64,000 bases of DNA, taken from Streptomyces rimosus. GTDB lineage: Bacteria; Actinomycetota; Actinomycetes; Streptomycetales; Streptomycetaceae. Below, piece after piece: positions 53,628 to 62,960 of this stretch. The notes beneath the pieces are model-generated. The model saw nothing but the letters and a program-made list of their open reading frames with translations, was not told the origin of the DNA and did no database searches. Both the position numbers and the translations under genes were made by a program. The first letter of the stretch is position 1. Every line of letters begins with the position of its first letter. Location: contig NZ_CP023688.1 in the NCBI RefSeq assembly GCF_008704655.1, positions 1-64,000 on the forward strand. The letters run 5' to 3'.

Positions 53628-54794
53628 ATGTCCGCACGTTCGTCGCAGATCCCGCGTTTCACCTGGTCGCAGGTATGCGCGCGCCGTCTGGAACGCCACA
53701 GCCTGAGCACCCCCTCGGTAACCGCCCGGCCCGACGACATCGTCGGTGCCATGGCCGGTACCCATGCCCAGGTACTGTCGGCCGCCGAACTCGCCATCGG
53801 GCTGCGGATGTCCGACGCCACCCGGATGGACGTGCGCAAAGCGCTCTGGGCGGAGCAGAGCCTGGTCAAGACGTTCGGACAACGGGGTACCGTACACCTG
53901 TTCCCGACCCGCGACCTGCCGCTGTGGATCGCGGCCTTCTCCGCCGTTCCCGAGCCGAAGCACTCGCATCCGGCGCACATCCGGTTCACCGAGGAACAGA
54001 CCGCTGAGGTGGTCGCGGCCATCGGCGACGCCCTGCGGGACGCCGAGCTCACCATCGACGAACTCAGCGAGGAAGTGATCCGCAGGACCGGCGCCTGGGC
54101 CGGCGATCTCGTCATACCCGGGTTCCAGGGCCTGTGGCCGCGCTGGCGTCAGGCGCTGCACCTGGCCGGGCTGCGAGGGAAGCTGTGCTTCGGCCCCAAT
54201 CGCGGTCGCAAGGTCACCTACACCAACCCGGCCCGCTGGCTACCCGGCCTCGCGCCGGCCGACCCCCGGGCCGCCCTGACCCATGTTCTGACCAGCTATC
54301 TGCACGCCTACGGGCCGGCCACCCCACAGCAGTTCGCGCACTGGCTGAACGCGCCGGTCCTCTGGGCCAACGAACTGTTCGCGTCCCTGGCCGACGAACT
54401 CCAGCCGGTCGAGGTCGAGGGAAAGCCGGCTTGGGTGGCCGCGGGTGACACCGCCATGCCCGACGCGCCGCCGCGCGGACTGCACCTGCTGCCCTACTTC
54501 GACGGCTACGCGTACCGGGTCGGCAACCAGGTACCGGAGCTTCTGTACCCGGGCCGCGCCCGTGAACGGGTGCTGCCCGGCAATTTCCAGGTGCTGATCG
54601 TGGACGGCGTGGTCGGCGGTCTCTGGCATCAGCGGCGCTCCGGCCGCAAGCTCGACGTCACCGTGGAGGCCCTGGTGCCGCTCGGCGCCGCGCAGCGCAC
54701 CGAGGTCGAGCACCGGGTGGCCCGGATCGGCGAGATTCTGGAGGCCACACCGCGGCTCACGTTCGGGCCGGTCACCGTTGGCGGTCACGCCTGA
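53628..54794 (+). CDS. Winged-helix DNA-binding protein, AlkZ/YcaQ-like
   Basis: 388 residues from ATG 53628 (AAGGAG at ideal spacing). The sequence follows the HTH_42 (AlkZ/YcaQ) family: an N-terminal ARRLERHSLSTP, the block GTHAQVLSAAELAIGLR, LVKTFGQRGTVHLFPTRDLP, then repeated winged helices (LRGKLCFGPNRGRKVTYTNP, ALTHVLTSYLHAYGPATPQQ) and LLPYFDGYAYRVGN. AlkZ-type proteins are DNA glycosylases that unhook or excise bulky and crosslinked bases. In characterised members the active site is a Q-x-Q motif at about this N-terminal position; here the local sequence is H-A-Q, so activity may differ. Many Streptomyces paralogues exist. Function inferred. Confidence 0.75.
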   Translation: MSARSSQIPRFTWSQVCARRLERHSLSTPSVTARPDDIVGAMAGTHAQVLSAAELAIGLRMSDATRMDVRKALWAEQSLVKTFGQRGTVHLFPTRDLPLWIAAFSAVPEPKHSHPAHIRFTEEQTAEVVAAIGDALRDAELTIDELSEEVIRRTGAWAGDLVIPGFQGLWPRWRQALHLAGLRGKLCFGPNRGRKVTYTNPARWLPGLAPADPRAALTHVLTSYLHAYGPATPQQFAHWLNAPVLWANELFASLADELQPVEVEGKPAWVAAGDTAMPDAPPRGLHLLPYFDGYAYRVGNQVPELLYPGRARERVLPGNFQVLIVDGVVGGLWHQRRSGRKLDVTVEALVPLGAAQRTEVEHRVARIGEILEATPRLTFGPVTVGGHA

Positions 54795-54844
54795 CCGACT
54801 GGCCGGGCGGCTGTCTGACCGGGTGACGGGGCGGGGCCCGCCCA

Positions 54845-55798
54845 TCAGTCACCCGCCGACGCCGCCAGTCGAGCCGCAAGCCCCCGCACGTGTTCCACCA
54901 GTTCAGGTGGCTCGTGCACGGTGAAGGGCACCCCCAGCAGACCCACCCACAGGGCCAGTTCGTCCAGTGAGTGGGCACCGGCCGTCACCGTGCAGGACTG
55001 GGCGTCCCGCGGTTCGACCGTGGCCGCCGTGGCGGGCATGCGCTCTTGTACCTGGGCGGCCGGGGCGTGGACGGTGAAGCGGGCCTGGTGGTGGTAGGGG
55101 GCGGTGGACAGAGCGCGGGAGGCGTAGTCGGCGAGGTCGGGGGCGGGTGCCTGGCGCGGGGTGAAGCGGGGGCCGTTGGGGGTACGCAGGGCCAGGCGGT
55201 CGACGCGGAAGGTGCGCCAGTCGGCGCGCCCCGTGTCGTAGGCCAGGAGGTACCAGCGGCGCCCGGAGAACACCAGCCGGTGCGGCTCGGCTTCGCGCCG
55301 GGTTTCGGTGGCGTCATGGGACCGGTAGGAGAAGCGCAGGGTCTCATGGTCCCGGCAGGCCGCCGCGATTGCCGTCAGGGTGTCCGGCGCGACCACCGGT
55401 CCGCCCTGCGCCAGCGGTACCGTCGCCGACTGGAGCGCTTGGACGCGGTGCCGTAGACGGGACGGCAGGACGCTTTCGAGCTTGACCAGCGCGCGTACGG
55501 ACGTCTCGGCGATCCCGGCCACGGTTGCGCCCGCCGCCGTACGCAGCCCCACGGCCACCGCCACCGCCTCTTCGTCGTCGAGCAGCAACGGCGGCAGTTG
55601 CGTGCCGGCGCCGAGCCGGTAACCGGCTACCCCGGCACTGGCGCTGACCGGGTAGCCCAGCGTACGGAGCCGGTCCACGTCCCGGCGCACCGTGCGCGGG
55701 GTCACGCCGAGCCGTTCGGCGAGTTCCGTACCGGACCAGTCGCGATGGGTCTGAAGGAGGGACAGAAGTTTCAAGAGACGTGCAGAAGTTTCCCGCAT
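54845..55798 (-). CDS. YafY-type WYL-domain transcriptional regulator
   Basis: 317 residues. The N-terminal HTH_11-like domain (LLKLLSLLQTHRDWSGTELA, then VTPRTVRRDVDRLRTLGYPV) is followed by the WYL domain (RFSYRSHDATETRREAEPHR, VFSGRRWYLLAYDTGRADWR) and a C-terminal WCX-like region. Such proteins usually respond to nucleotides, DNA ends or small ligands. The start has no clear ribosome binding site; it may be leaderless. It is divergent from the epoxide hydrolase gene, with only 63 bp between, so it very likely controls that gene. Confidence 0.85.
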   Translation of the reverse strand: MRETSARLLKLLSLLQTHRDWSGTELAERLGVTPRTVRRDVDRLRTLGYPVSASAGVAGYRLGAGTQLPPLLLDDEEAVAVAVGLRTAAGATVAGIAETSVRALVKLESVLPSRLRHRVQALQSATVPLAQGGPVVAPDTLTAIAAACRDHETLRFSYRSHDATETRREAEPHRLVFSGRRWYLLAYDTGRADWRTFRVDRLALRTPNGPRFTPRQAPAPDLADYASRALSTAPYHHQARFTVHAPAAQVQERMPATAATVEPRDAQSCTVTAGAHSLDELALWVGLLGVPFTVHEPPELVEHVRGLAARLAASAGD

Positions 55799-55861
55799 AC
55801 GGTCAAGTCTCTCGCACGCCTAGGACCGTAACTGTCCTCACTTGCTCGTAACGTTCTTTCC
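55799..55861. promoter_or_regulatory. Compact divergent promoter, WYL regulator / epoxide hydrolase
   Basis: 63 bp separate the two start codons, so the promoters overlap. CGTAAC occurs twice as a direct repeat (about 55827-55832 and 55847-55852), a candidate binding site for the WYL regulator. Neither gene has a strong ribosome binding site, suggesting leaderless or weakly translated transcripts. Confidence 0.45.
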
Positions 55862-57067
55862 ATGAACAGCACGACGAACATCGCCACCGCAGGGAACGTC
55901 GCAACCGACATCGAAGCCACCACGTCTGCCGATATCGCCATCCGCCCCTTCCGCATCGACATCCCCCAGGCCGACCTGGACGATCTGCGCGAGCGGCTGG
56001 CGCGCACCCGCTGGCCCGACGAACTCTCCGGCGTCGGCTGGTCGTACGGCGTCCCGGTGACGTACGCGAGAGAGCTCGCCGCATACTGGCGCTCCGGCTT
56101 CGACTGGCGCGCGCAGGAGGCGGCGCTCAACCGGTTCGACCAGTTCACCACCGAGATCGACGGCCAGAACATCCACTTCCTGCACGTCCGGTCCCCCGAG
56201 CCCGGCGCGCTTCCGCTGCTCCTGACGCACGGCTGGCCCGGCTCGATCGCCGAGTTCATGAAGGTCATCGGCCCGCTCACCGACCCGCGGGCGCACGGCG
56301 GCGACCCCGCCGACGCCTTCCACGTGGTGGCCCCCTCCATCCCCGGCTTCGGCTTCTCCGGGCCGACGACGGAGCCGGGCTGGAACCTGCACCGGGTCGC
56401 GCGGGCCTGGGCCGAGCTGATGCGCCGGCTGGGATACGAGCGGTACGGCGCCCAGGGCGGTGACAGCGGCGCCGTGATCTCGCCCGAGGTCGGCCGCATC
56501 GATCCCGAGCACGTCGTCGGCGTACACGTCAACGGTGCGCTGGGCTTTCCGACCGGCGACCCGGCCGAGTTCGACGGACTGTCGGCGGCCGAACTGAAGC
56601 GGCTCGGGCAGTACCAGGACCAGGACCGCAGCGGTTACGCGGTCATCCAGGCGACCCGGCCGCAGACCCTCGCGTTCGGGCTGACCGACTCGCCCGCCGC
56701 GCAACTGGCCTGGATCGCGGAGAAGTTCAAGGAGTGGACCGACCCCGCCCACGAACTCCCCGAGCACGCCGTCGACCGCGACCAGTTGCTCACCGACGTG
56801 AGCATCTACTGGCTGACCCGCACCGCCGCCTCCTCCGCCCGGCTCTACAAGGAGAGCGCGCAGGCATGGGGCTCGGCCGTAACGGCGTCCACGGTGCCGC
56901 ACGGCGTCGCGGTCTTCCCCGGCGACGCCGGTGTCCGCCGCATAGCCGAGCGGGAGCACAAGGTGGTGCACTGGTCGGAATTCGACCGCGGCGGACATTT
57001 CCCTGCCATGGAGGTACCGGAACTGCTCGTCGATGACGTCCGGGCGTTCTTCCGGCTGGTCCGCTGA
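55862..57067 (+). CDS. Epoxide hydrolase (EHN-type alpha/beta hydrolase)
   Basis: 401 residues. The N-terminal EHN domain ([39 protein letters not shown]) precedes the alpha/beta-hydrolase core. The oxyanion motif is [10 protein letters not shown], the nucleophile elbow is [13 protein letters not shown] (Asp as in epoxide hydrolases), the lid region has [18 protein letters not shown], and the catalytic His is in [16 protein letters not shown]. It opens epoxides to diols through an ester intermediate. Full length for the family. It is divergent from a WYL regulator. The first 25 residues are an extra Thr/Ala-rich stretch. Confidence 0.88.
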   Translation: MNSTTNIATAGNVATDIEATTSADIAIRPFRIDIPQADLDDLRERLARTRWPDELSGVGWSYGVPVTYARELAAYWRSGFDWRAQEAALNRFDQFTTEIDGQNIHFLHVRSPEPGALPLLLTHGWPGSIAEFMKVIGPLTDPRAHGGDPADAFHVVAPSIPGFGFSGPTTEPGWNLHRVARAWAELMRRLGYERYGAQGGDSGAVISPEVGRIDPEHVVGVHVNGALGFPTGDPAEFDGLSAAELKRLGQYQDQDRSGYAVIQATRPQTLAFGLTDSPAAQLAWIAEKFKEWTDPAHELPEHAVDRDQLLTDVSIYWLTRTAASSARLYKESAQAWGSAVTASTVPHGVAVFPGDAGVRRIAEREHKVVHWSEFDRGGHFPAMEVPELLVDDVRAFFRLVR

Positions 57068-57167
57068 GCTGCCATCGGCATATGCCACGCCGCGCATCGG
57101 AGAGCTGACGGGGCTGACTGCTGGGCTGTGCTTCTAGGAGGAGGCGGTGGTGACGCCTTTTCACGTG

Positions 57168-57194
57168 CTGGACCAAGGGCCCGCCCTGGTCCAG
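57168..57194. terminator. Hairpin, probable terminator
   Basis: CTGGACCAAGGGC and GCCCTGGTCCAG form a 12-bp stem with one bulged A and a 2-base loop, about 100 bp after the epoxide hydrolase stop and before the end of the converging NAD(P)-binding gene. Confidence 0.5.
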
Positions 57195-57286
57195 GACGCG
57201 GGCACAGTGTCGTGGACCAGGGCGGGCGGCGATCCGCACATGCGCACCACTGACTGCCCCAGGGAGCGTCACGACGCAACCAGTGA

Positions 57287-57898
57287 TCAGCTCAGGGGTA
57301 CGACTATTTCTCCCCCGTGGTTCCCCGCCTCCGCCTCGTCCAGCATGAGCGCGGCGACGGTAGCGCGGGAGATCCTGGGCGGCAGCAGGGGACGCCGCAG
57401 GTCGGGGAGCCGCACAAGACGGCGTCCGGGGCTGAGGGGTCCGTCCTTCAGGTCCGGAGCATGAAACACCGTGGCGCCGGCCGCCAAGGCGACCTGGTCG
57501 GCCTCGGCCTTCTCCGTCAGTTCCGCGCCGACGGCCATCCGCATCACCGCCTGATAGATCAGCCCGCCCGCGCGTTCCGACGGTCCCGATCCCAGTGCAC
57601 CGAGCCACACCGTACGGATGGGGGCCGCGGCGAGCAGCCTTGCCCCGGCGACCAACGCGCCCGGCCCGTCATCCTTTCCGATACCGATGGCCGAGACGGC
57701 CACGTCGACGTCGTCCAGGTCTGGGAAAGTCCGGGGGGAGAAAACATCCGCCTGCCTGATGTCGACCTGCCGCGACGCGGGCACGGTGACCCGGCCCGGA
57801 GTACGGACGAGGGCCACGACCTCGTGTCCCCGCTCAAGTGCCTGGTCGATGAGCAGGCGGCCGACCCGCCCGGAGGCGCCGAGTATTGCGATGCGCAT
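57287..57898 (-). CDS. NAD(P)H-binding protein (NmrA/atypical SDR)
   Basis: 203 residues with an N-terminal Rossmann motif (MRIAILGASGRVGRLLIDQA, GASGRVG as the dinucleotide loop), VALVRTPGRV, DVDVAVSAIGIG and WLGALGSGPS. The size and lack of the YxxxK pair place it with NmrA-like or flavin-reductase-like NAD(P)-binding proteins. Such proteins act as redox sensors or as reductases of small quinones. ATG 57898 has no strong ribosome binding site. No obvious operon partner. Confidence 0.8.
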   Translation of the reverse strand: MRIAILGASGRVGRLLIDQALERGHEVVALVRTPGRVTVPASRQVDIRQADVFSPRTFPDLDDVDVAVSAIGIGKDDGPGALVAGARLLAAAPIRTVWLGALGSGPSERAGGLIYQAVMRMAVGAELTEKAEADQVALAAGATVFHAPDLKDGPLSPGRRLVRLPDLRRPLLPPRISRATVAALMLDEAEAGNHGGEIVVPLS

Positions 57899-58194
57899 AA
57901 TGAACCGTTCTCTGACTGAATAACTGAGAGTGAATTGAGTTAACGGGCCCTGGGGCCCGGTGGGGGTGGTCCCGCCGTCCGGCCGACGGGGCTATTCGCC
58001 GACGTTGCCTTCGCTGATTGCGGCTGCGATTTCGACAAGCTCTACGGGCCATCGCCCGCCGTGGTCCCGACCCGGCGGCACCCCATCGGCCGCCGGACAG
58101 CGCTGGGCCCGGGCCGCATCGAGACCGAGTACCACCATGTCCTGTCCGTGCGCGTCCGCCCTTCGTAGCCGAGCCCTCACACGTAGCCGGGCCC
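57899..58194. other. No recognisable gene
   Basis: About 300 bp between the NAD(P)-binding gene and the end of the SDR gene. It contains the promoter of the former; no ORF is supported. Confidence 0.4.
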
Positions 58195-59001
58195 TCACGC
58201 GCGCCGCCCGCCATCGACCGACAGCGCGATCCCGGTGACGTAGGAAGCGGCATCCGAGCAGAGCCAGACCGCCGCTGCCGCGGCCTCCTCCGGCGTGGCC
58301 AGTCGGCCGAGCGGTGTGATCGCCCCCTGCATCGCGATCATGTCGGTACCGGCCGCCACCTGCTCGAACCCCGGGGTGAGGGTCGGGCCGGGGCAGACGG
58401 CGTTGACCCGTATGTTGTCCGGCGCGTAGTCGACCGCCGCGGCCTTGGTGAGCCCGACGATGCCGTGCTTGGCGGCCACGTAGGCGGGGGCGCGCGGAAT
58501 CGCGTACAGGCCCCCGTTGGAAGCGATGTTGACGATCGCGCCGCCGCCTTTGAGCAAGGGCAGCTCGTACTTCATGCACAAAAAGGCCCCGGCCAGGTTG
58601 ACATGCACCACGCGCTCGAACTCTTCCGAATTCATCTGGTCGAGCTGCCGGTGATGCGAGGCCATGCCGGCATTGTTCACAGCGAAATCGAGGCCCCCGT
58701 ACGCCGCGACCGTGCGCCCGACGGCCGTACGCACAGAAAGTTCGTCGGCGATGTCGACGGTCAAAGCCAGCGCATCCCCACCGTCTTTCCTGATCGTCTC
58801 GGCTGTCTCGGCCGCCGTGCCACCGTCGATGTCGAGTACGGCGACCGCGGCGCCGCTCCGGGCAAATGCGAGCGCCGCCGCCCGGCCGATCCCGCTGCCG
58901 GCGCCGGTGACGAGCCCCACCTTTCGGGGGTTCGCCTTCCGGGGGTTCGCCTTCCGGGAGCTCATCTTCTGGGGGCTCACCTCTTGGGGAATGTCGCTCA
59001 T
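58195..59001 (-). CDS. Short-chain dehydrogenase/reductase (SDR)
   Basis: 268 residues from ATG 59001, which overlaps the TGA of the upstream gene (ATGA). Classical SDR features are the cofactor loop TGAGSGIG, NNAG in FAVNNAGMAS, the catalytic Ser in NIASNGG, YxxxK in APAYVAAKHG, and PGPTLTP. It should reduce or oxidise a hydroxyl/keto group with NAD(P). The first 25 residues are an unusual basic extension (SPQKMSSRKANPRKANPRK) encoded by a 15-bp tandem repeat. The upstream 104-residue gene and the divergent LysR gene probably form one regulated unit. Confidence 0.88.
   Translation of the reverse strand: MSDIPQEVSPQKMSSRKANPRKANPRKVGLVTGAGSGIGRAAALAFARSGAAVAVLDIDGGTAAETAETIRKDGGDALALTVDIADELSVRTAVGRTVAAYGGLDFAVNNAGMASHHRQLDQMNSEEFERVVHVNLAGAFLCMKYELPLLKGGGAIVNIASNGGLYAIPRAPAYVAAKHGIVGLTKAAAVDYAPDNIRVNAVCPGPTLTPGFEQVAAGTDMIAMQGAITPLGRLATPEEAAAAAVWLCSDAASYVTGIALSVDGGRRA
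58926..58985. repeat. 15-bp minisatellite in the SDR N-terminus
   Basis: Four consecutive 15-bp units: GGGGGTTCGCCTTCC twice exactly, then two diverged units (GGGAGCTCATCTTCT, GGGGGCTCACCTCTT). On the coding strand they give a 5-residue repeat around [RK]xNPRK. Changes in copy number would keep the frame. Confidence 0.75.
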
Positions 59002-59312
59002 ACCAGCGGCTCGCTGTTCGCCCAGGTGACCTTGTACGGGCGCCGTGCCTGCCATCGATCGAGGACTTCGGGCAGGTCCGGCGCGGTGAACCCTTTCGCC
59101 TCCGCTTGGGCGTAGGCCACGGCGACCCCAACGAACGCGGCCGGAGCTTCAGTCGCGATCAGTGCGGGAACGGCCCCCTCGCCGGGGACCGGCAAGTGAC
59201 GTCGGGCCACGACCGACTGCGCGGTACCGGTGCCGAGCATGGCTCGTTCTATGCCCACACGGCATTGGCCCAATGCGGCGACGGGCAGGGATTGGTCGAA
59301 GGAATCAGTCAT
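58998..59312 (-). CDS. Hypothetical protein coupled to SDR
   Basis: 104 residues from ATG 59312 (earlier in-frame starts as far as 59354 are possible). It has mixed composition with GIERAMLGTGTAQSVVARRH, then AFVGVAVAYAQAEAKGFTAP and a C-terminal LPEVLDRWQARRPYKVTWAN. It ends in TGA overlapping the SDR start (ATGA), so it is translated together with the enzyme. I do not recognise the family; a small accessory or substrate-binding protein is possible. It is divergent from the LysR gene, across about 85 bp. Confidence 0.6.
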   Translation of the reverse strand: MTDSFDQSLPVAALGQCRVGIERAMLGTGTAQSVVARRHLPVPGEGAVPALIATEAPAAFVGVAVAYAQAEAKGFTAPDLPEVLDRWQARRPYKVTWANSEPLV

Positions 59313-59397
59313 CGTTTGCTGGATCACGAGCCCATTCTTAGGGCCGCACACCATCGCCGTCCAAGACCGGTTCGGAATCGGGCGATAACCTGGAGGC

Positions 59398-60354
59398 ATG
59401 GTCGAACTGGAAACACGCGAGCTCGAATACTTCCTCGCACTCGCCGACGAGCTGCACTTCGGACGGGCCGCCGCCCGCCTCTCCATCGCCCAGCCGGCGC
59501 TGTCGAAGGCGATACGGCGGATCGAGACCCGGCTCGGCGTCCCGCTGTTCGTCCGCTCCAGCCGGCACGTCGAGCTCACCCCGGCCGGGGAGGCGTTGCA
59601 GGAACACGGGCGGCACGCGCTCAACGCGGTCAGCGCCGCCGTCCAGAGCGCCCGGCGGGCCGGCGACGTCCAGGCCCACCTGCGACTCGTACTCAAGCCC
59701 GGCGGCGACGCCGGCCTGCTCTCCGGAATCCTGGCCGAGTACGCCCGCCGGCCCGACGCCCGCCGGGTGGACATCCTGTTCAGCGGCCCCGCCGACCGCT
59801 CCGACTTCCTGCGCGACGGCCGGGCCGACGTCGGTCTGCTCTACGCGCCGCTCGACGACCTCGACGGCCTGGCCCACGAGACGCTGCACACCGAGGACCG
59901 CGTGGCCATCGTCCCGTCCGGGCACCGGCTGGCCGGGCGCGCTTCGGTACGCATGTCCGACCTGGAAGGCGAGACGCTGCCGCGCTGGAAGGGAGTGCCT
60001 GGGGGCGACGGCACCGGCCCCGAGGTCGCCGACGTCGTCCAGCTGCTCCACATGATCACGATGCGCCGGATGATCGGGGTACTCCCCCGCTCACTGGTCG
60101 AACCGGCCCTGCCCGGCCTGGTCTGCGTCCCGGTGGCCGACGCACCGCCCAGCCGCCTCGTACTCGCCTGGAACGAGCAGGACCGCCGACCGCTGGTCGC
60201 GTCGTTCGTGGCCGCCGCACTCAGGCCGCGCGGTTACGAAACGGGCTCTGGGGTGGGCGAACCCGAGGTGCTGGCCGGTTCGGGCGATGAGCGGCCTGAG
60301 CTGGGGAAGGGGAGCTATCCGCAGGCTGATCGTGCGGGGCATGCCGGTCAGTAG
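59398..60354 (+). CDS. LysR-family transcriptional regulator
   Basis: 318 residues from ATG 59398 with GGAGG upstream. The N-terminal HTH (ELEYFLALADELHFGRAAAR, LSIAQPALSKAIRRIETRLG, VPLFVRSSRHVELTPAGEAL) is canonical LysR. The C-terminal effector domain has LRDGRADVGLLYAPLDDLDG and HETLHTEDRVAIVPSGHRLA. The last 30 residues are low-complexity. It is divergent from the 104-residue protein/SDR operon, the usual LysR arrangement, so it probably activates that operon in response to its substrate or product. Confidence 0.9.
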   Translation: MVELETRELEYFLALADELHFGRAAARLSIAQPALSKAIRRIETRLGVPLFVRSSRHVELTPAGEALQEHGRHALNAVSAAVQSARRAGDVQAHLRLVLKPGGDAGLLSGILAEYARRPDARRVDILFSGPADRSDFLRDGRADVGLLYAPLDDLDGLAHETLHTEDRVAIVPSGHRLAGRASVRMSDLEGETLPRWKGVPGGDGTGPEVADVVQLLHMITMRRMIGVLPRSLVEPALPGLVCVPVADAPPSRLVLAWNEQDRRPLVASFVAAALRPRGYETGSGVGEPEVLAGSGDERPELGKGSYPQADRAGHAGQ

Positions 60355-60581
60355 GGGTGTCTGGTCGAGCGGGAGACCTGATCCATCTCGGGCGCACGGG
60401 CGTGGGTGCACGGGCGTCGGTCCACGGTCCCGACGTATACGCCCAGGGCAGCCGGAGAACCGGCCTGATCCTTCAGGGGCAAGCTCCGGGACCGATCAGG
60501 GACTTCCCGGACGTTGTGGCGGCCCCGGCCCGGGAAACTCGACTTCGTTCGCCGATCATTGCCCGCGCAAATGGAGTTCGC

Positions 60582-61775
60582 ATGCACCGCTCATCGGCTC
60601 GCTTTCTGGCCGCCGCCACGACCGCCGCCGTATTGCTCATCAGCACCCCCGCACAGGCGGCAACCAGCACGTCCCCGGACCTGAATCGCACCGCCCTGAA
60701 CGAGGCCATCCGCCTGCGTCCGAGCGATGGCGCCGCCGGTGCCATCGCCGAGGTCCACAAGGACGGGCAGAGCTGGCGCGGGACCGACGGAGATCTCGTA
60801 ACCGGCAAGCGGATCAGGAGCGATGCGCACTTCAGAATCGGCAGCATCGCCAAACCCATGGAAGCGGTCATACTCCTTCAGCTCTCCGCCGAAGGTCGGG
60901 TGAACCTCGACCGGAGCGTGCAGCATTACTTGCCTCACCTGCTGCCGAAGAAGCGGTTCAAGGAACCCATCACCGTACGGCAGTTGCTCAATCACACGAG
61001 CGGGCTGCCCCAGGACTTCGAGGGCGCCCCCGCGACCACCCCGGACCAGGCCCTCGACCGGCGCTTCGACTACCTCACCTTCGACCAGGTGATCCGGCAG
61101 ACCCTCCACCCCAAGGGCCGGCCCGCGCCGGGTCCGCGCTTCAGCCCCGGTACCAAGCAGGAGTACAACTCCTTCGGCTACCGGATCGCCGGCAAGCTCA
61201 TCGAGCACATCACCGGGCACTCGTACCAGTACGAGGTGACCGAGCGCGTCCTGAAGCCGCTGCGAATGTACGAGACCGTCCCCCACGTGGCCGGTCACAG
61301 CACCCCTGTACCCCGCCCGTACCTCCCCGGTTACCTGCCCAGGAACAACGGCGACCTCGTCGACGTCAACGTGCAGGGCGGCCTGCCCGCCAGCATGACC
61401 TCCACCACCGGCGACCTCGACCGCTTCATCACCGGCCTGTTCGACGGCAGCCTGCTGCGCCCGGCCCAGGCCGCCGAACTGTTCGCCATACCTCGCGGCA
61501 TCGACGGCAAGCCGCTCCCCTACGCGAACGAGTCCAACTGCAACATGGGTCCCGCCAAGGGGACGGCCTGTTTCAGCGTCGGCCTGATGTACGTCCCGCT
61601 GCCCGACGGCTCCACCCTGTGGGGCAAGACCGGCAGCGACCCCGGCTACCGCAGCGGCGTCTTCGCTACCCGTGACCTCCACCGCCGGGCCGTCTACGCC
61701 CTCGGCACTTCCTCCGCCGACAACCAGGCCCCCGCCGTCGGCCTGCGTCTCGCCCAGGCGGCCTTCGGCGAGTGA
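60582..61775 (+). CDS. Secreted serine hydrolase (class C beta-lactamase fold)
   Basis: 397 residues from ATG 60582. Signal peptide (FLAAATTAAVLLISTPAQAA). SxxK is in FRIGSIAKPMEAVILLQLSA and the third motif is KTG in WGKTGSDPGYRSG. The middle motif is altered: the conserved YxN is read as EYNSFGYRIAG, with Asn and Ser exchanged relative to the usual YSN. Other blocks are intact (RQLLNHTSGLPQDF, GGLPASMTSTTGDLDRFI). It probably acts on D-Ala-D-Ala-type or ester substrates outside the cell. It is the third member of this family in the window. The in-frame extension to 60357 is rejected because the signal peptide begins at 60582. Confidence 0.85.
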   Translation: MHRSSARFLAAATTAAVLLISTPAQAATSTSPDLNRTALNEAIRLRPSDGAAGAIAEVHKDGQSWRGTDGDLVTGKRIRSDAHFRIGSIAKPMEAVILLQLSAEGRVNLDRSVQHYLPHLLPKKRFKEPITVRQLLNHTSGLPQDFEGAPATTPDQALDRRFDYLTFDQVIRQTLHPKGRPAPGPRFSPGTKQEYNSFGYRIAGKLIEHITGHSYQYEVTERVLKPLRMYETVPHVAGHSTPVPRPYLPGYLPRNNGDLVDVNVQGGLPASMTSTTGDLDRFITGLFDGSLLRPAQAAELFAIPRGIDGKPLPYANESNCNMGPAKGTACFSVGLMYVPLPDGSTLWGKTGSDPGYRSGVFATRDLHRRAVYALGTSSADNQAPAVGLRLAQAAFGE

Positions 61776-62061
61776 GGGCCGGGCGCCCGGTGGCCGGGCC
61801 GCGATGGCCTGTTGGACGTACGCTTCGGCCGCGCCGCCCGCTGGATTCTCGGTGTCATCGGCAGCATCGCGGGGCCGGTTCGTTGCGCGCCGCGATGCGA
61901 CGGGGCCTCGAAGAAGCATCGCTCAGTGTGTAGTTGGCGCTTGGAGCCCTGAATGCCCGCTCACGCCCAGAGCCCACGTCACCGTATTGACCAGTGACGC
62001 GACGAATGGGAACATCGTCACCTGCTGGACTGGTGACGACTATCCGGACAGGGGGACGCGC

Positions 62062-62757
62062 GTGGCCGCAATCCGCGACATCGAGGTCGTTGTCTTCGAC
62101 ATCCTCGGAACCCTGGTCGACGAACCCCGCGGACTTCGAGCGGCGATCCGCGCCGAGCTGCCCACATCCTCGGACAACGCGTCTGTCAACGCACTATTCA
62201 CCGTGTGGCAACAGCACCGCGAGCATGAGCAGCAGCGCATCGAGCAAGGCCGGCGCACGTACGCCAATACCGCGATCATCGACGCAGAGGCCGCTCAACG
62301 GGTCGCCGACCACGCCGGCCTCACCGATCCCGCGGCCGTCAACCGACTGGCCACAGCAGGACAGCGTCTGCCGCCCTGGCCCGATTCCGTCGCCGGTCTC
62401 GAACGGCTCACACAGCACTACCCTGTGCCCGGCCTCTCCAACGCAGACCGCACCACGTTGCTGCGGCTCAACGCCCACGCCGGGCTGCGCTGGCACCAAG
62501 CCCTGTCCGCCGAAGCCGCTTCGGCCTACAAACCGGCACCCGAGGCCTACCAACTCGCCCTCGACGCCGCCGGATGCCCACCCCAACGCGTACTCATGGT
62601 GGCCGCGCACGCCTGGGACCTCCGCGGAGCCCAGGCGCAGGGCATGCGCACCGCATACGTCCGACGACCGGTCGGTGACCCGCCCACGAGCTCCGACAAC
62701 TTCGACTGGCAGTTCAGCGGGCTGAGCGAACTGGTCTCCGCGATGACGGCGAAATAG
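62062..62757 (+). CDS. HAD-superfamily hydrolase (haloacid dehalogenase type II-like)
   Basis: 231 residues from GTG 62062 with AGGGGGA upstream. Motif I is VVFDILGTLVDEP (nucleophile Asp in FDILGT), motif II is the S/N of GLSNADRTTLLR, motif III is the Lys in SAYKPAPEAYQLAL, and motif IV is in VLMVAAHAWDLRGAQAQGMR. This set matches L-2-haloacid dehalogenase-like hydrolases, which displace halide or phosphate through an Asp ester. The cap helices (VWQQHREHEQQRIEQGRRTY) are present. Substrate not predictable. Long in-frame upstream extension is rejected. Confidence 0.85.
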   Translation: MAAIRDIEVVVFDILGTLVDEPRGLRAAIRAELPTSSDNASVNALFTVWQQHREHEQQRIEQGRRTYANTAIIDAEAAQRVADHAGLTDPAAVNRLATAGQRLPPWPDSVAGLERLTQHYPVPGLSNADRTTLLRLNAHAGLRWHQALSAEAASAYKPAPEAYQLALDAAGCPPQRVLMVAAHAWDLRGAQAQGMRTAYVRRPVGDPPTSSDNFDWQFSGLSELVSAMTAK

Positions 62758-62960
62758 GCGGATCGGTCCGAGCTGTGTCGCGCCGGTACGAAGCGGCTCG
62801 GGCCACGGCACACCAACAAACCACAGCCGACACTCCAACACCGCGCACACGGACGTCCTCCTACCCCAGCCACCACAAGCCTGACGCCCGGACGGCCGGC
62901 TTCACAGGCAGCGTGTCCAGAGCTGGTCCCGACTGAACAAAACTGACACGCTCAACGCCC

